64,000 nt of DNA, from the NCBI GenBank assembly GCA_026826555.1, contig JAKSZT010005175.1:3989889-4053888 (forward strand). The letters are read 5' to 3'. The stretch's first letter is position 1, and the number at the start of each line of letters is the position of its first letter. Below, piece by piece: positions 49,027 through 62,500 of the stretch. A program made the position numbers and the translations under genes. The stretch comes from Tolypeutes matacus (lineage: Eukaryota; Chordata; Mammalia; Cingulata; Chlamyphoridae). Below the pieces are notes generated by a model that saw only the letters and a program-made list of their open reading frames with translations, was not told the DNA's origin and searched no databases.

Positions 49027-49084
49027 ACTGCTTTTAAAATCTCCTCTGGTATCAGTGTTGCCTGTATGCAAGATTGTTCTTGGA

Positions 49085-49113
49085 AACACACACACACACA
49101 CACACATATATAT
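49085..49113. repeat. (CA)n(TA)n microsatellite
   Basis: About 10 CA units then TA, similar in structure to the one at 48204-48235. Confidence 0.9.
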
Positions 49114-49399
49114 GTTATCTGGATATTGTTTGATTAATAGATTTTTTTTTTAGCAAGAAAGGAATATTTAGGAAACCATGCTTTAAATTTCAATTCAGTA
49201 GTAATTCTCCCCTCACCCCAGGCCCTTTCATTCCAGGTTTCTGTCTTTTATGAGATTAGAGAAATAGAAAACTAAGGGTTAACTTATGCAGAATTGGTAA
49301 AAACATTCCTCATCATTGTTAACCCTGATTTGTTTCTGTCTTTATATTATGTCATTTCCAAAAGGTGTTGTAAACTGAATTACTACTATATGGTCTTTG

Positions 49400-51115
49400 A
49401 GCCTCTCTTCTCTCACTTTTCATAATACATTTTAGATTTGTCCATGTTGTTGTGTGTATCACAACTACTTTTGACTACTGAGTAGTACACAATTTATGGA
49501 TGTGTTACAATTTCTTTACTCATTTTCCAACTGAGAGATATTTAGATTGTTTCCAGGTATTAGAAATCACCAATAGAATTAGAATAAACTTTCCGAAACA
49601 GTCCTTTTGCATGTGAACATAGTTTTTCATTATGCTTGGGTGAATACCCAGCAGTGGGATAGCTGATTTGTGTGGTAAATATAGATGAAACTTCCTGTTT
49701 ATCTGCCATCCTGCCAAAGTGTAGCATTCTTTTTGCCATGAGTAACAAATGATATTTCCTATGCTTCTGCATATTTGTCAGCATTTGCCATTGTCAATTT
49801 TTAAATAAAATCTTTAATAAATATGTAGTGATATGTTGTAGATTTACTTTCTTTTTCTGTACAACTAAATATGTTGAGCCCCATCTAGCTGGCATACAAT
49901 ATGGCAATTATATCTCTTTGGTAAAGTATACATTCAAATCTTTTGCCATTTATATATTGAATTTTTAAATTTATTATTGAAAACTGAGAATTCTTTATAT
50001 ATTGTAAAAACAAATCCTTTATTAGTTATGTCATTTGCAATTATTTTCTCATTTTCTGTTCTTTGTGTTTTTCTTTTCCTTCTGATGGAGTCCAATTTAT
50101 CAATGCTTTTCTTTAATTTGTCATGCTTTTGATGTTATATGTCGAATAATTTGCCTATTGCAAAGTCTCAGAGTCTTTTTGGATGTTCCCTAATAGTATT
50201 TTATATTTTCAGATTTAACATTTGGGTTAATTATCAATTTGAGGTCAATGTTTGTTCATGATTTAAAGTATTGACCAAAGTTCAATTTCGCAAATGTATT
50301 TCCAATTTTTGAAGCTCCATTTTAGAAATGATTACCATTTCTCCATTGAAATGATTCTGCACCATTGTCAAATATCAATTCCCCACTTAAATATGGATCT
50401 GTTCTGGACTATATATTATGTTTCCCATATTTATATGTTTATCTTTTCTCTAATAAAATACTTTATACTAAATCTAAAAATTATGTATAGTAAGTATTTA
50501 ACTTTGTACTTTTTCAAAATTATTTTGGCTATAAAATTTTTTTCTTCCTTTTCATACCAATTCTAGAATCAGCGAGTCAATTTCTACAAATACAATTTTT
50601 TGGAATTTTTCTTAGAACCTCTTTGAATAAGTGACTCAACTTGTGGAGATTTGAGATAATAATAATGTCTTCCAATCATGCATATGGTATATCTCTCCAT
50701 ATATTTATATCTCCTTTGACTTTTTTCATTGGCATTTTTTAGTTTTCAGCATACTACAGAACAGGTTAGATTTATAACTAAGGATTTATGGTTTTTATTG
50801 CTGCATTCAATGGTAATTTTTAAAAAGTCAATATCAACATATAATTTTGAGTGTAATATAGATATATGATTAATTTTAACCTTTTCTTCTATAACCTTAC
50901 AAAATCACTCATTAGTTATTGTAGCTGTTTTTGAATATTCTTTGTGATTTCCTCAAGACATAATTATTTCATCTGTGAATAAATTTCATTCCAACTATTT
51001 AATATTCTTTGAGTTTGTTTTCTTGATTGATTGCACCAGATAGGACCTCAAACTTGTGATGAATAGGAATTGTGGTAACAGGCATCTTTTTGTTCTTGAT
51101 CTTAGGAAGAAAATA
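49400..51115 (-). mobile_element. Ancient L1M, ORF2 3' half, antisense
   Basis: The wording follows antisense L1 ORF2: 'tccatgttgttgtgtgtatc', 'ttgggtgaatacccagcagt', 'gatggagtccaatttatcaa', 'ttattttggctataaaattt', and 'cttgattgattgcaccagat' near the reverse-transcriptase region. It is heavily diverged with no open frame, much older than the L1s at 12405 and 25491. Its right end touches the start of unit C. Confidence 0.75.
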
Positions 51116-52576
51116 TGTATATTTTCATGAATAATTATGGAAATGCCCTGTACATTACAGAGAAAGTTGTCTTCTATTCATGGGAGCTAGAACTAATATT
51201 TCTTATGAGACAGGAAGAACTTGTATGCAAAACACATGTGGACCTATGAAAATTAACTAGGATACATTGCACATGTTTTAACATTTGGTTTGAAAGGCAT
51301 ACAGAGTAAAAAAGGCTTTTAAATATAATTACTGATGAGTAGTTTTGAAGATGAGAGTATGATTTTGTGGTGTTTCTTACATTCCTCACTGGTCACGGAT
51401 AAAGGATTCTTCTGACAAGAAGAAAGTTTTGTGGGTTAAAAGTAATAAGAAATGGATATAAATTGAAACACATGCTGAGAAGAATGTTTAGAAGACTTAT
51501 TGTCTAGAATAGCCAGAAAACTTGCTTGAGAAGCATTGAAGACCTATCTTACATTGGACTCCATAATTGTTGTCAAACCTCTCTGGTATGCAAATATATA
51601 ATTTTCATCAGCATTGCTTTATATCATAGACAAAGGGGAAAAGAGGTGCTGTATAAATTTATGGTTTATGTATTCCAATTAGTGTAGTGTGCTTTGCTGA
51701 AGCAGAAAAAGGCTTAATTTGACTTTATCATAAGGATTGCTAGATATCCATTTTACACTATTTGAAAATCTAGAAAATTGCAAAAGTTATGCTATCTGTT
51801 CTCTTCTAAATTTATAAATCTTTGTGAAGATAAATTTAGTCAATGCATTCATCAGGGTAAGCAATGATTTGCTTTTGAAACAAGAGAATCCTGAAATCTC
51901 TGTGTCTTAACATTTGCCAGTTTCCTCTTCACACAAAATCCACTCAGAGTTTGGGGATCATGTAGGGCATTTGATTATGTGTAGATTCTCACTAATCCAG
52001 GTTTCTTCCTCTGAGTAGTCCTGCCATATTAAATCAATTCTTTTAGAGTTGCTGCAATGGAAAACAAGAAAGATGGATACCAGCACACTGGTTCCTAAAT
52101 ACTGTAGCCTAAGTGTCACACATTTAACTTTTACAAGCATGTCACAGGGGCCTTTGTAAATACAAGGGCACTGAAAGTATGGTTGGAGTATAGGGTTATT
52201 TTGTGATCATAAATGGATTTGATATACTTGAGAAAAACTGATCTCCCATTTAAAATATTATTTACTAACTGTTGCATAGTAATATGCATGTAATATGTAT
52301 ATCAAGAGATACAGGCATGGCTATAGTTTAATTTGGGGTAATTCAGTTCCTGCAAAGATAAAAGTAAAATCACAAAGTTTCTGAAGATATCTACCTTGCC
52401 TAATCTGGATCGTCTACTTTTATCTGTATTCTTTCTCTTAGTACTGCAGTTTAGGTGACTACATCTCAAATATTATGCAGTTGTTTGGCAATTTTCTATT
52501 CAAATTTGAATGTGCAGACTTTATGCCTTGACTACTTGGAGATCATAAACTCTCTCTTTTCTACTAGATACTTTTG

Positions 52577-53056
52577 CTACTACAGTAGTTTGAGACTGTA
52601 TGTACTCCAGAATACATTGTTCTTAAATCTGTTCCGTTTCTGTTGGTATAAACCTATTGGGGGTGGGACCTTTTGATTATGTTAGTTCAGTTAAGGTCTT
52701 ATTGAATACTTCAATTAATGCATGGACCAGGGTGCATCTTAATCCTCTTAATGGAGTCTTTAATAAAAGGGATAAATTCAGAGAGAGAAAGCCACAGAAG
52801 CACAGAGAAAACCAGAGAGGCCACAAGCTGAAAGCAATGAAACTGAGAAGGGATGGGAGAGATGCCATAATTTGCTTTGCCATGGATCCAGAATCACCAG
52901 CAACTTATTTTTAGGAAGAAAGCTTCAGCTTATGATGCTTTGATTTGGACATTTTCATATTCACAGAATTCTAAGCTTGTAAAGTAATAAATCCCTATTG
53001 TAAAATCCAACCCATTTTTGGTATATTACTTTTAGCAACCTAGCAGACTAAAACAG
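52577..53056 (+). mobile_element. MaLR LTR, unit C only
   Basis: 'acagtagtttgagactgtat' at the start and 'aataaatccctattgtaaaa' ... 'cctagcagactaaaaca' at the end have the layout of an MLT1/MST-type LTR, including the AATAAA signal near 52986. Unit B has an unbroken site near 31495-31502. The edges are uncertain by a few bases. Confidence 0.75.
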
Positions 53057-53514
53057 CTCCTATTATCAAAGGCTCAAATACATCCAATGAAAGCTATTTT
53101 GGAGGATAAGTGGTTTATGGATGTTTTTGGCAGAGACTATGCTCCACATATATATTCTACCTGTATATAAAATGTGCAAGGTTGCTCTATAGATGTACAT
53201 GGAAGAATTTAATATTCTTTGGCTTTTAGGCAGTAAAAATAATTTATTTTGGTCAGAATCAAAGTAACAAAGTATATGGTCCTCATGAGTTATGTAAGAC
53301 AAACCAGCATTAATGATATTATGGATACTACCTTTAAAACTTTCTCTTTCCTGCAAATCCATTCATTTGCATTAATGCCTTTCTACCACAAAAATAACTC
53401 TTCCCTGATGGCAGCATCTGGGATTAAAATGATGCCTATTCAACAAAATCTTAGCCACAAAACTTTTCATATATTTTATGTACTTGGCTAATTGTTACAT
53501 ACTGTACTTAAAGA

Positions 53515-54390
53515 TTACAGAAAATTTTTCTTCAGAAAAATTAAAGTTTTTAACATGGATGTTACTATATTTAAAAAAAATACAGCCACTGCTTTATCCA
53601 TGGGGAAGGTGGTAACGGACCAAAGATATACTAAAATACTGGGTATAAAGAATAAGACAACCACAGTAATATGTGAGGCACAGGTGGAAAGAGCCATTCA
53701 CCATGCTTCAGATCTGTGAACCTTTAGGGAGCAAAGGATGAGGATATAGGAGGTAATAAAAATTGAAAACCTGAGCTTACACAGGAATCACTGTTGGTTG
53801 CAGCAAAAGGTCCAGAGATGTGAGTGTCAGTGCAGGAGAGCTTCAACAGAGGGTAAAGATCACACATGAAATGGTCAATAACATTAGGGCCACAGAAAGG
53901 TAACCACACAATGAAAAGAATTTGAATCAGGCTATGAATAAATCCCCCAGCCCAGGCTATAACTAACAGGAGACCGCATATATGCCAGTTCATTGTGATC
54001 ATGTAGTGCAGGGGACTGTAGATGGCCATGTTGTGGTCATAGGCTACTGCTATGTGCAGCAGGATCTCAACTCCCCCAAGGAAATGTATAGCAAATACTG
54101 AGGAATATACCCATCAAAAGAGATAGTTTTCTTCTCAGCAAGTAAGTCAAAGATCATTTTTGTAGCTGTGGTAGAAAAGAAGGAGTAATCATGAAAGGAC
54201 AAGAAAACAGAAAGTAATATATAGAGGATTCCAGGGCTGGCTTGATGGTGATGGTGAATATGATGAAAAGATTACCTGCCAAGGTGATTAAATACATGAT
54301 TGCAAACACAACAAACAAGAGTGTCTGCAAATTCTGATTCTGCATCAGGCCCAGCAGGATGAAATGTGTCACCTTGTTTACTTGCTCCAT
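53515..54390 (-). pseudogene. Olfactory receptor pseudogene, OR4C-like (unit C)
   Basis: The ATG at 54388-54390 opens MEQVNKVTHFILLGLMQN. Other landmarks are LAGNLFIIFTI in TM1, AYDHNMAIYSPLHY near 54030 (DRY changed to DHN), CGPNVIDHFMCDLYPLLKLSCTDTHI near 53860, and [17 protein letters not shown] (TM6) near 53690. The C-terminal NPLIYTLRN block has decayed to an unrelated frame ending at 53515-53517. Breaks: frameshift after TM2 (about 54180), frameshifts around 54040-54110 and 53700-53790, and loss of the C-terminal motif. It is a dead intronless receptor collinear with units A and B. Confidence 0.9.
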
Positions 54391-55056
54391 GATCAAATGA
54401 TTTTGCACATGGATACTTGATTTATCTGCAAAAGAGCCATGATGGCAGAACAATTTTGATCAAGAAAATAATATATCTTTCAGATAATTTGTTTCTTGTA
54501 AGATTTATGGAAACCCCAAACTGAAATGCCTCAGACTTAAAATTTGGCTCTATTTTTAATTAGATACAGTGGAATTCATAGCTTTCTTCTGCTCGCACAT
54601 ACACACATGCAAAACACAGTTTTATGATTTTGCATTTCAGCCACATTTACTGCAATCATATAATGCTGGATCTCTCCCAATTACTGCCACAGTATTTTCT
54701 TACATAAAAATCAGTAATAAAAAGAGGACTTTTAACTATAAGCAGAGGCTTGAATTCATGAGTGTGTTCCTCCCTGTGCTTCTTTCCTAGTCATTCATGG
54801 TTAAGGGGAATAAGCTGCAGATAATTGTTAGGTTTAACATGTTTCTGGGTGACTAGCAAACATCAGATAAGTTCTGTTTGAAAATAAGGATCATGTAGTC
54901 ACATCTCCAACTTAACTGAACTAGGTGAATACTTGAGACTGTAGAAACATACACTATGGTAGTTAGATTTATGAGCTCATGCTTTATTGAAATAGAATTT
55001 ATAGGAATATCATGGATTACTTATCAAACACCTCTGTAAGAATGATATCCTAAAAG

Positions 55057-55072
55057 AAAAAAAAAAAAAAAA
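55057..55072. repeat. Poly(A) tract
   Basis: Run of about 16 A; not present at the corresponding place in unit B. Confidence 0.8.
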
Positions 55073-55984
55073 CAGCTTGATGCCATGCAATATTTCTCAA
55101 ATTTATTAGTAGCTTAAAAATTTACTGTTTACAGATCTGCTGTCAAAATCAATATCAGGGGTCCTTTGCAATTCAACACTCCATTTAAGGAAGATTATGA
55201 AACATCCTCTGAAGCTGTTTGCCTGTTCAGAAAACAGATATCTTAATATACAGACATAAAAGCACTATAAAAGATTGGTCAAAGCATGTTCTCTAGGATA
55301 GACAGACTTATATTTATATTTTGTTTTTACTGATAAGTAGTTAAGTGATGTTGTATATGTGACATAGTCTTATTGAGCCCCAAATTTTTCATATTTTTGT
55401 AGGAAAAATAACAAAAGTCATAGAAGAATTGAAGAACATCATTATTACTTATGTCAAAGTTTGTATCTTAAAGGTAAAAATAGTCTTTCACACACCTCCA
55501 AATTATTTTTAAATGAGCCAAAATAAGAAAAACATATATTATAAATTTTACCCTTGAAATATTTCCTTTTTAAAATATTAAGAGTAAAAAAAATGAACTA
55601 TGTGTGAATATAAAATAAATATGTACTCATCTCAAGATGTTTGAAAAGAAATTTAAATGTATTAGGAAAAATTTGAGTGCAGAATTCAATTACATCAGGC
55701 AATAGAAAAATGTTAGACTTGATAAATAAATTCAAAGGACTATTATCTTTTCAAACTGATGAATGCACATAAATTAAGTAAGTAGCAGGTAAAGACAAAT
55801 CACAAAGGACTTAAGAAAAATAATATTTAATGAATATTGCTTATATTTTAGTCAGATAATAAAAGTTTGTTCAACCACTGGTAGATACTTTAAACAAAGT
55901 AAGCATAGCCTGTATATATGTAAATAGAATAAAAATTAGTAAGAATTATAAGACTATATCCCAAAAAGAGAAAATCCTAAGGTA

Positions 55985-56165
55985 AACCATGTTTTATTGT
56001 ACAACATATAATTGTATTAAAGTACCATTTTAATAATAAGTCATCACTTGCAACAATAGTATCACACTAGTAATAAGGTTCAATAATAGGAGGAGTTATA
56101 ATTGAATTGTGTATTTTTTGCATGATTAAGTAAACCTACATATCATTAATTTTAAAAAAAGCAAA
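55985..56165 (+). mobile_element. L1 3' end fragment shared with unit B
   Basis: Counterpart of 34690-34880 with the same position and orientation. 'acatatcattaattttaaaa' marks its 3' end. Confidence 0.6.
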
Positions 56166-56849
56166 AAAGAAACCCCCCAAACCAAAGTAAGTCTTCTCTT
56201 AATGCCATAACCAAATGAAGAGGAAAGAAAAGAAATGCATGTATTAGAAACTTAAAGTATCAATCTGTTCAAAAACAGAAAACCAAGAGATAAATATGTA
56301 ACTGTATACAAAGTGAAGTGGTATAAAACATAGCACAAAACTGAAGGACTCAACTGCAGAAAGATAGAACAAACTAAAAACATGTTTGCAATAAATGTGA
56401 CAGCAACTCTTATTATAGAAATAGCATTTGCAAACAAAGAAAATCTCTATGAACACTATTGTAAGGAAAAGGTAAAAATAATGGAAAGATAATTCTCCTG
56501 AAAACAGTTAAAACATCTGAAATACCCTATTTTATAAGCTCTCAAAGAAATTCAATTTAAAATGTGAAATACTTTTCACTGGCAAATTAACAGAGTTTTA
56601 CCAGAGTTCTGTTATTCAGTGCTGGTGACTATGTGTTGGCATTAATTATTCTGGAAATCAACACGTCTTTGTATAAAAAGGACTTCAAAATGGGTTATAT
56701 TTCTTGGACCAGTATTCCTTTCTGTTAGGAATCTAGCCTAAATGAAAAATATTGTCAAATCTTGTGTGAATATATTGTATTTCACATTTTTTTCATACTA
56801 TTGAACGTGTGAAGAAAACCCAAATGTCAGTTAAATGACATAATGTAAA

Positions 56850-56917
56850 GTTATGAAATATCAGGTGCACATCAAAGTGATTTGTAAGAATTTCATGTGC
56901 ACCTGATATTTCATAAC
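56850..56917. repeat. Perfect 23-bp inverted repeat with 22-nt loop
   Basis: Left arm 56850-56872 (gttatgaaatatcaggtgca...) and right arm 56895-56917 (...cctgatatttcataac) are exact reverse complements. 'aagtgatttgtaagaa' occurs at 56875-56890 and again near 56949-56964. Units A and B have only the left arm. Confidence 0.9.
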
Positions 56918-57846
56918 TATACAACATAATTTCATATCCTAAATCAAGAAGTGATTTGTAAGAAGAATTATTGATTTGGAAAGGTGATGTTAGAAAAATA
57001 TTGAGTGGAAAAATACAAATATAAAATGGTGTTATATTATGATCTCAATGATCTAAAATGACATATATAATAGAACTGTCTCTGAAAAAAGATTTAAAGA
57101 CTAATAGTGTTTATTTGATTTATGGATTATGGACAAGTTTTATTTTCTCATTGAAAATCAATTTTATGATCCTAGTTCTCTTACAAATAGAATTCATTGA
57201 CTTTATTATCATTAAAATAATTCAGGAAAATTTTTGCTCTTTTTCTATGGTCTGATTCTATAATATTTCAAATGACTGCTTTTCTGAGTAGATTGGGTAT
57301 GCTAGTCATTGTTCATAAAAATCTGTGAGAGTAAGAACACATATTTAAATACAACTTACCTGTAAACTGAAGACCCTATTGTCACCTTGAGAGAAAATTA
57401 CCATTAAGAAGTCACTGGTTGTAACTAACTCTCTGAATACATTTAGACAAGTAGCAACCTCTCTATGATAAGCCATCTTATTTGTAAAGAATATTCCCTA
57501 CAGAGATAGCAATCATTTATTCATCACTAACTGCTGCTTAGGAATTTCATCCATTTTAAGTATAATATTCCTTTCCCTTGGTTAATGACTAAAAAATGAT
57601 TGTTTAGAGAAACTTCCTTAGTAAATCTGAGTTTATGGGTGCAGTTTACTTTTGCTTTAAAGGCTCACACCATCCTGTTAATGTGGGCCTCCAGCATCCC
57701 AGCTCATGAGGTGAATTTCTTTGGTCAGAAAACATCCAAAAGCTTTAGACTTCAATAGAAATTGAGGGTGAAAAACTTAATCATTCGATGACATTTCTCC
57801 ATAAACTTCTTTTCTACACATTAGTTCTACTGCTCTTTAGTGACTT

Positions 57847-58295
57847 TGATGATTAGGCTAGTGTGTCAACTCAGCTGGGTAATTGTGCCAAGTTGTTTGG
57901 TCAAACAAGCACTAGGATAATTATAATACAAGGACCTTTAGGGGCTTTAGTCATCAGTGAGTTTACTGCATAGATGGCTGATTACATCTACATCAACCAA
58001 GGAGATTGCCATCAGCAATGAGTGACACTTTATACAATTAGTTGAATGCCTTAAAAGAGGAAGTGATTTCATCATTCAGAGAGAATTTCCTAGCTCATCT
58101 TTGGACAGCCAATATCTCCCAGAAATTCATCAAGGACCTTCATGGGAATTTCATTGGAACCCCTGGTTTGTAGCCTGCCTGTGGAACCTGGACTTGTGCA
58201 TCCCCACAATCATGTGAGAGACTCTTACAAAATCTCATATTATTTACAGATATCTTCTGTTGATTTTGTTTCCCTAGAGAATGCTGACTAATACA
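57847..58295 (+). mobile_element. Solo LTR, MLT2/ERVL-like, unit C only
   Basis: Starts TGATGATTAGGCTAGTGTG and ends GCTGACTAATACA. It is flanked by 'gtgact' (57840-57845 and 58296-58301). Unit B reads 'tttagtgactatatgaaat' at the same place, a clean empty site. Closely related to the LTR at 20061-20508. Confidence 0.9.
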
Positions 58296-58799
58296 GTGAC
58301 TATATGAATTATACCAGAAATGAGATTTATTCTAAACTTATTCAAATCTTTGAAAGTAGAAATTATGTTAAAGCTGAAATACTAAGAATTGTCAGCATCA
58401 AGAACTCAGCAGCAAATAAAATTTACCTTGGAGTAGCAGGTCCTTTAATTCAGATCTTTAAAACCTTCTTAGAAAGTCTGTGCTCAGCCTGGAGATAATT
58501 CCTGTGTTCCTTGGGATCCTAGATCACATGGTTTGGAAACATAACCACAGCATTTGTAATTTGTGGCTTGTGTTTATGTGGCTTTTCAGGCTCAGGTGTC
58601 CTTACACTGTGTCCTTTTCTACATTTTCAAGTGTGATTTCATGGATATATTTAAATAGACAGAAATTAAGTACAGCTAGTTAAATGTGTTCTGAAAATTA
58701 ATTCCCAGAGGATTAGAATTATCAGCTTCAGCCAAGACGGCAGCCAAATTAGTTCATCCTGTTCTCTATTGTGGCTGTGGCATCAGTGACCAGGATGGT

Positions 58800-58830
58800 G
58801 GTGGTAGTGGTGTGTGTGTGTGTGTGTGTG
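58800..58830. repeat. (TG)n microsatellite
   Basis: About ten TG units preceded by 'ggtggtagtgg'. Unit B has no such run at the matching place. Confidence 0.9.
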
Positions 58831-59540
58831 ATCCAGATAGGCTAGGTAAGCAGACTCTTTAGGGTAGTAGTTTGGACGTCATCTTGGAGTCTGGGACATA
58901 AGGCACAGAATATTCTAGCATTGAGAGTATGGGTGCATAAACTAATTAGAACCTTAATAATTCTCGTTGCTAAGAATTAAAGAGAGAAATAAGTGTGTGA
59001 AAAAAATCTAGATCAATGTAAAACTGGCATTTTACTGTTGATGCCCTGAGGAAAAATACATGCAGGTTGGACAAACTGCTGTTTAATATTTTAAAAAATC
59101 AGAGTCACTCTCAAGAGGAAGAGCTTTGGAGTATAGCAAGCCTAACCTCCTAAGGCTGTGACTTCTACATACTAACTATGCAACATGGGCACATTTTTCT
59201 GCCTTTTTATGTCTCAGTTTCTGCATCTATACAAAGAGGATGATAATGTGTCAATCTCATAAGACTGTCATGAGTCTTATAATTCATGTAGATAATACAT
59301 GAATTGTGCTTAGAATGCTGCTTGATTTAGACTAAAGGCATAGTGTCGGTTGTTATGAACTTTTGTATAGGAAATGAGAGCTCATGGTGATAATAATTTT
59401 GTCTAGGCATTGATTGTATCAGTTCATATATGTATCTTATTTTAATTTTTTCCATGCTTGTTAGAACTCTAGAGATGCTGAAATTAGAAGTAAAGAAAGC
59501 CAAATTTTGCTTTATTCAATACTGATTCAAAGTTATTTTA

Positions 59541-62500
59541 TTTTACTTTTATTTTTATGATATTTTTTCTTTTTTAAAAGATAATTCGATTACATAAATA
59601 TTACACACAAAAAATAGGGATTCCCATGTGCCCCACTCCCCACACCTCACACACCTTCTCATATAAAGATCCTTCATTAGTGTGGCACATTCATTGCAAT
59701 TGATATCCTGTGGCTTTGCCATTAAGCATGGACCATAGATCACATTGTTGTCTACACTCTCTCCATACAGTTCTGCATGTTATGTGATGATATAACATGG
59801 CCTATATCTATCATTGCAGTGTCATTCAGGACAATTACCAAGTCCCAAAAAAGCCACCATATTACAACTATTTTTCCCTCTCCTTGCCCCCAGAGCCTCC
59901 AGTGTCCACTGGCTCCACATCAATGTTGTAATTTCTTCCATTGTTAGAATCACAATATGTCTATAACAGAATACCGGTAAGTCCACTCTAGTCCATAGTT
60001 CTTTCCCCAATCCTGAGAATTCTGGGATGGTGATGTCTACTCCCCCTCTAATTGAGAGGGGACTTATATCCTGCAGGGAAGATGGATAGACTTGCTTGCT
60101 GTTATAGACCCTCTCTGTTCCTTGGGGTGGTAGTTGTCCAACATCATCTCCTTCAAAGTCCTGGGTGAGTCCAATGAGCTGTAGAATGGATGTTGCAACT
60201 CTCCTGAGGTTCCAGACCCAGCTGGCACATGGACAGTCCAAAGACTAGAGTTTCTTGGATGTACACCTACAAACTCCAGCACCAAGTGTAGGTTTAAATA
60301 GAAGGGAAAGATAAGTCATGTGTAGAGAAGACATAATTGAGTCCAACTCTGTCACTCTCAGGAGCACAAACTCCAAAGCAGGGGCCCACTGACAAGGCAC
60401 CAAGCTCCAGAACTATCTGACCTGACCATAGGACCTGTGTGTCTCTAGAGCCCTCAGGAGCCCCACTATTTGTGATAGTATCCACTTTGGCAATCTATGC
60501 GATCCTGCTGAGATGAGCATAAGCATTACCTCTGGGATGACTTCCAGACTCACTTTGAAGTCTCTTAGCCATATAATTTATTTGTCTTTACCATTTCCCT
60601 CCTTTATCTGAGGTCTTTTTCTAGTTGCATTGCTAGCTGGTGCTTAGTAGTAATCTGTCAGTACCAGGGAGGCTCATCCCCAGGAGTCATGTCTCACACT
60701 GGGGGGAAGGAAATGCATTTGTATGCTGAGTTTGGCTTAGAGAGAGGCCACAATGAGCAACAAGAAGGCTCTCAGTTGGCAACTCTTAGGCACCCCACAA
60801 TAAGCTGCATTTCAATTTCAAGAGCAAAGGCTCATAGCATGGTCATCAATATCAAGGGCCCATTGGGGCATCATCTTCCTTCACAAATCATTGCTCCTAC
60901 ACTTGGGGGACTGTTGCTGCTCCATTAGAGAATGTGGCAGAGCACTCCAGGATGGGAATTCATAATTCTCTCGGCTATTATGTGGTTCTCCACCCACTGT
61001 GACAATTCCCCATGAACTTTTGAACATTTTTATATACCTTATATGTATGCCCAGGTGAACTTCCTCCCATGTATCCCCCATCAGTGACACACCACACCAA
61101 TGACCCTCCCCCACCCCAGTTGTACCCCTTCTGTGATCCAAATGTTCTTCAAAGATGAAGCCATTAAAATAGCCAATACAATTAATAGGAAAATGAAATA
61201 ATAACAATAAGTTTAAGTATAAGAAATAAAATACATTAAAAATTTTTAAACTGAAAATAAAATTTAAAGTTTGGAACATTTAAAAATAATGAAAAATATT
61301 TTAAAAACTTTTTTTTGACATTTTGCCTTTCATCACTGTAGTATCAGGTGTCCTGTGTATACATTGGCATTTTCTTCCATTTATTCCCCAGTGTCTTACT
61401 ATTTTTCATTTTGTTTTCAAAGAAGTTTTAGGTTGCAGTAAAGTCACATAGAGTATACAGAAGACTGTCATATACCCAACATGCTCCCCTTTTCCTCTTT
61501 TCTGTATTAATACATATGTTGATGTCACCTTTGTTATAACTGATATACAAATAGTGAAACATAGCTGAAAAACATGGTCAATGGTTTACATTATGGTTTA
61601 TATTTTAGACCATACACTTTTATAAATTTTGATGATATCTAACATGGCCTGTGTCCATCATTGTAAGATCATGTGGAACACTTCCATTGCCCACTAAATA
61701 CTCCCTGTTGGATCTATTCTATTCCTTCTTCCCCATCCCCTCGGGGCCCACAGAGACCCCCTGGTTTCACTCCTTGGATGGTAAGATTCATAGTAACATG
61801 CAACAACACTGAGGTCTTGATACACTGGTTTGTCCTCCCTTATTTAGGAACAGTCCATGCTCTCAAGAGACTCCAGACTATTTGTGAAAAAAAATGGGTC
61901 CTCCTTAGGATGGGAGACCAACTCCATCCCACTCATTATGTGTGTCTCCACACACTGATACAACACATTATGACAAAATGATCACACACACACTCCCTAG
62001 AATCCTGCTCCAGGTGTGCCCTGTCCCAAATGCCCCCCATCCAACACCCTACACCAGGAACCCTTCCTTGTCATGTTGCCATAAGAGTATTCTCAACTTT
62101 GTATTTTCAACAACATACCTGCAAATCCCCAGTGCTCATCTGGTCCCTCTCCCAACCTTCCCACCAGTTCCCTGAACCTCCAACCCACCCCTCCCCAATT
62201 TACCCACCTGTCAAACCTGCACCACCCAACCCAATAATATCACTACCCTCCTGTCATATCCCTTCAACAAGCAACTACACACTTTCACCTTACCATAGAT
62301 TACGTCTGTATGGATGTTGGCTCACAACCTTCTTCTCCCTTTCTATTTCCTGTAAACCTGTCTTCCAGACAATAGTTGTCTGAATCAGCTCAATTTGCTT
62401 AATTCATATCACTGATGTCGTGTACTGTTCAACCCTTCAATGCCTGGCTTGCTTCACTCAACATAAGATCCTCAAGATTCATCCATGTTACCTCATGTGT

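Noticed and set aside
62030..62383. 117-codon proline-rich frame
   Set aside because: It lies antisense within the L1 3' UTR. The first L1 has a corresponding antisense frame at 19270-19509, so it reflects C-rich composition rather than a gene.
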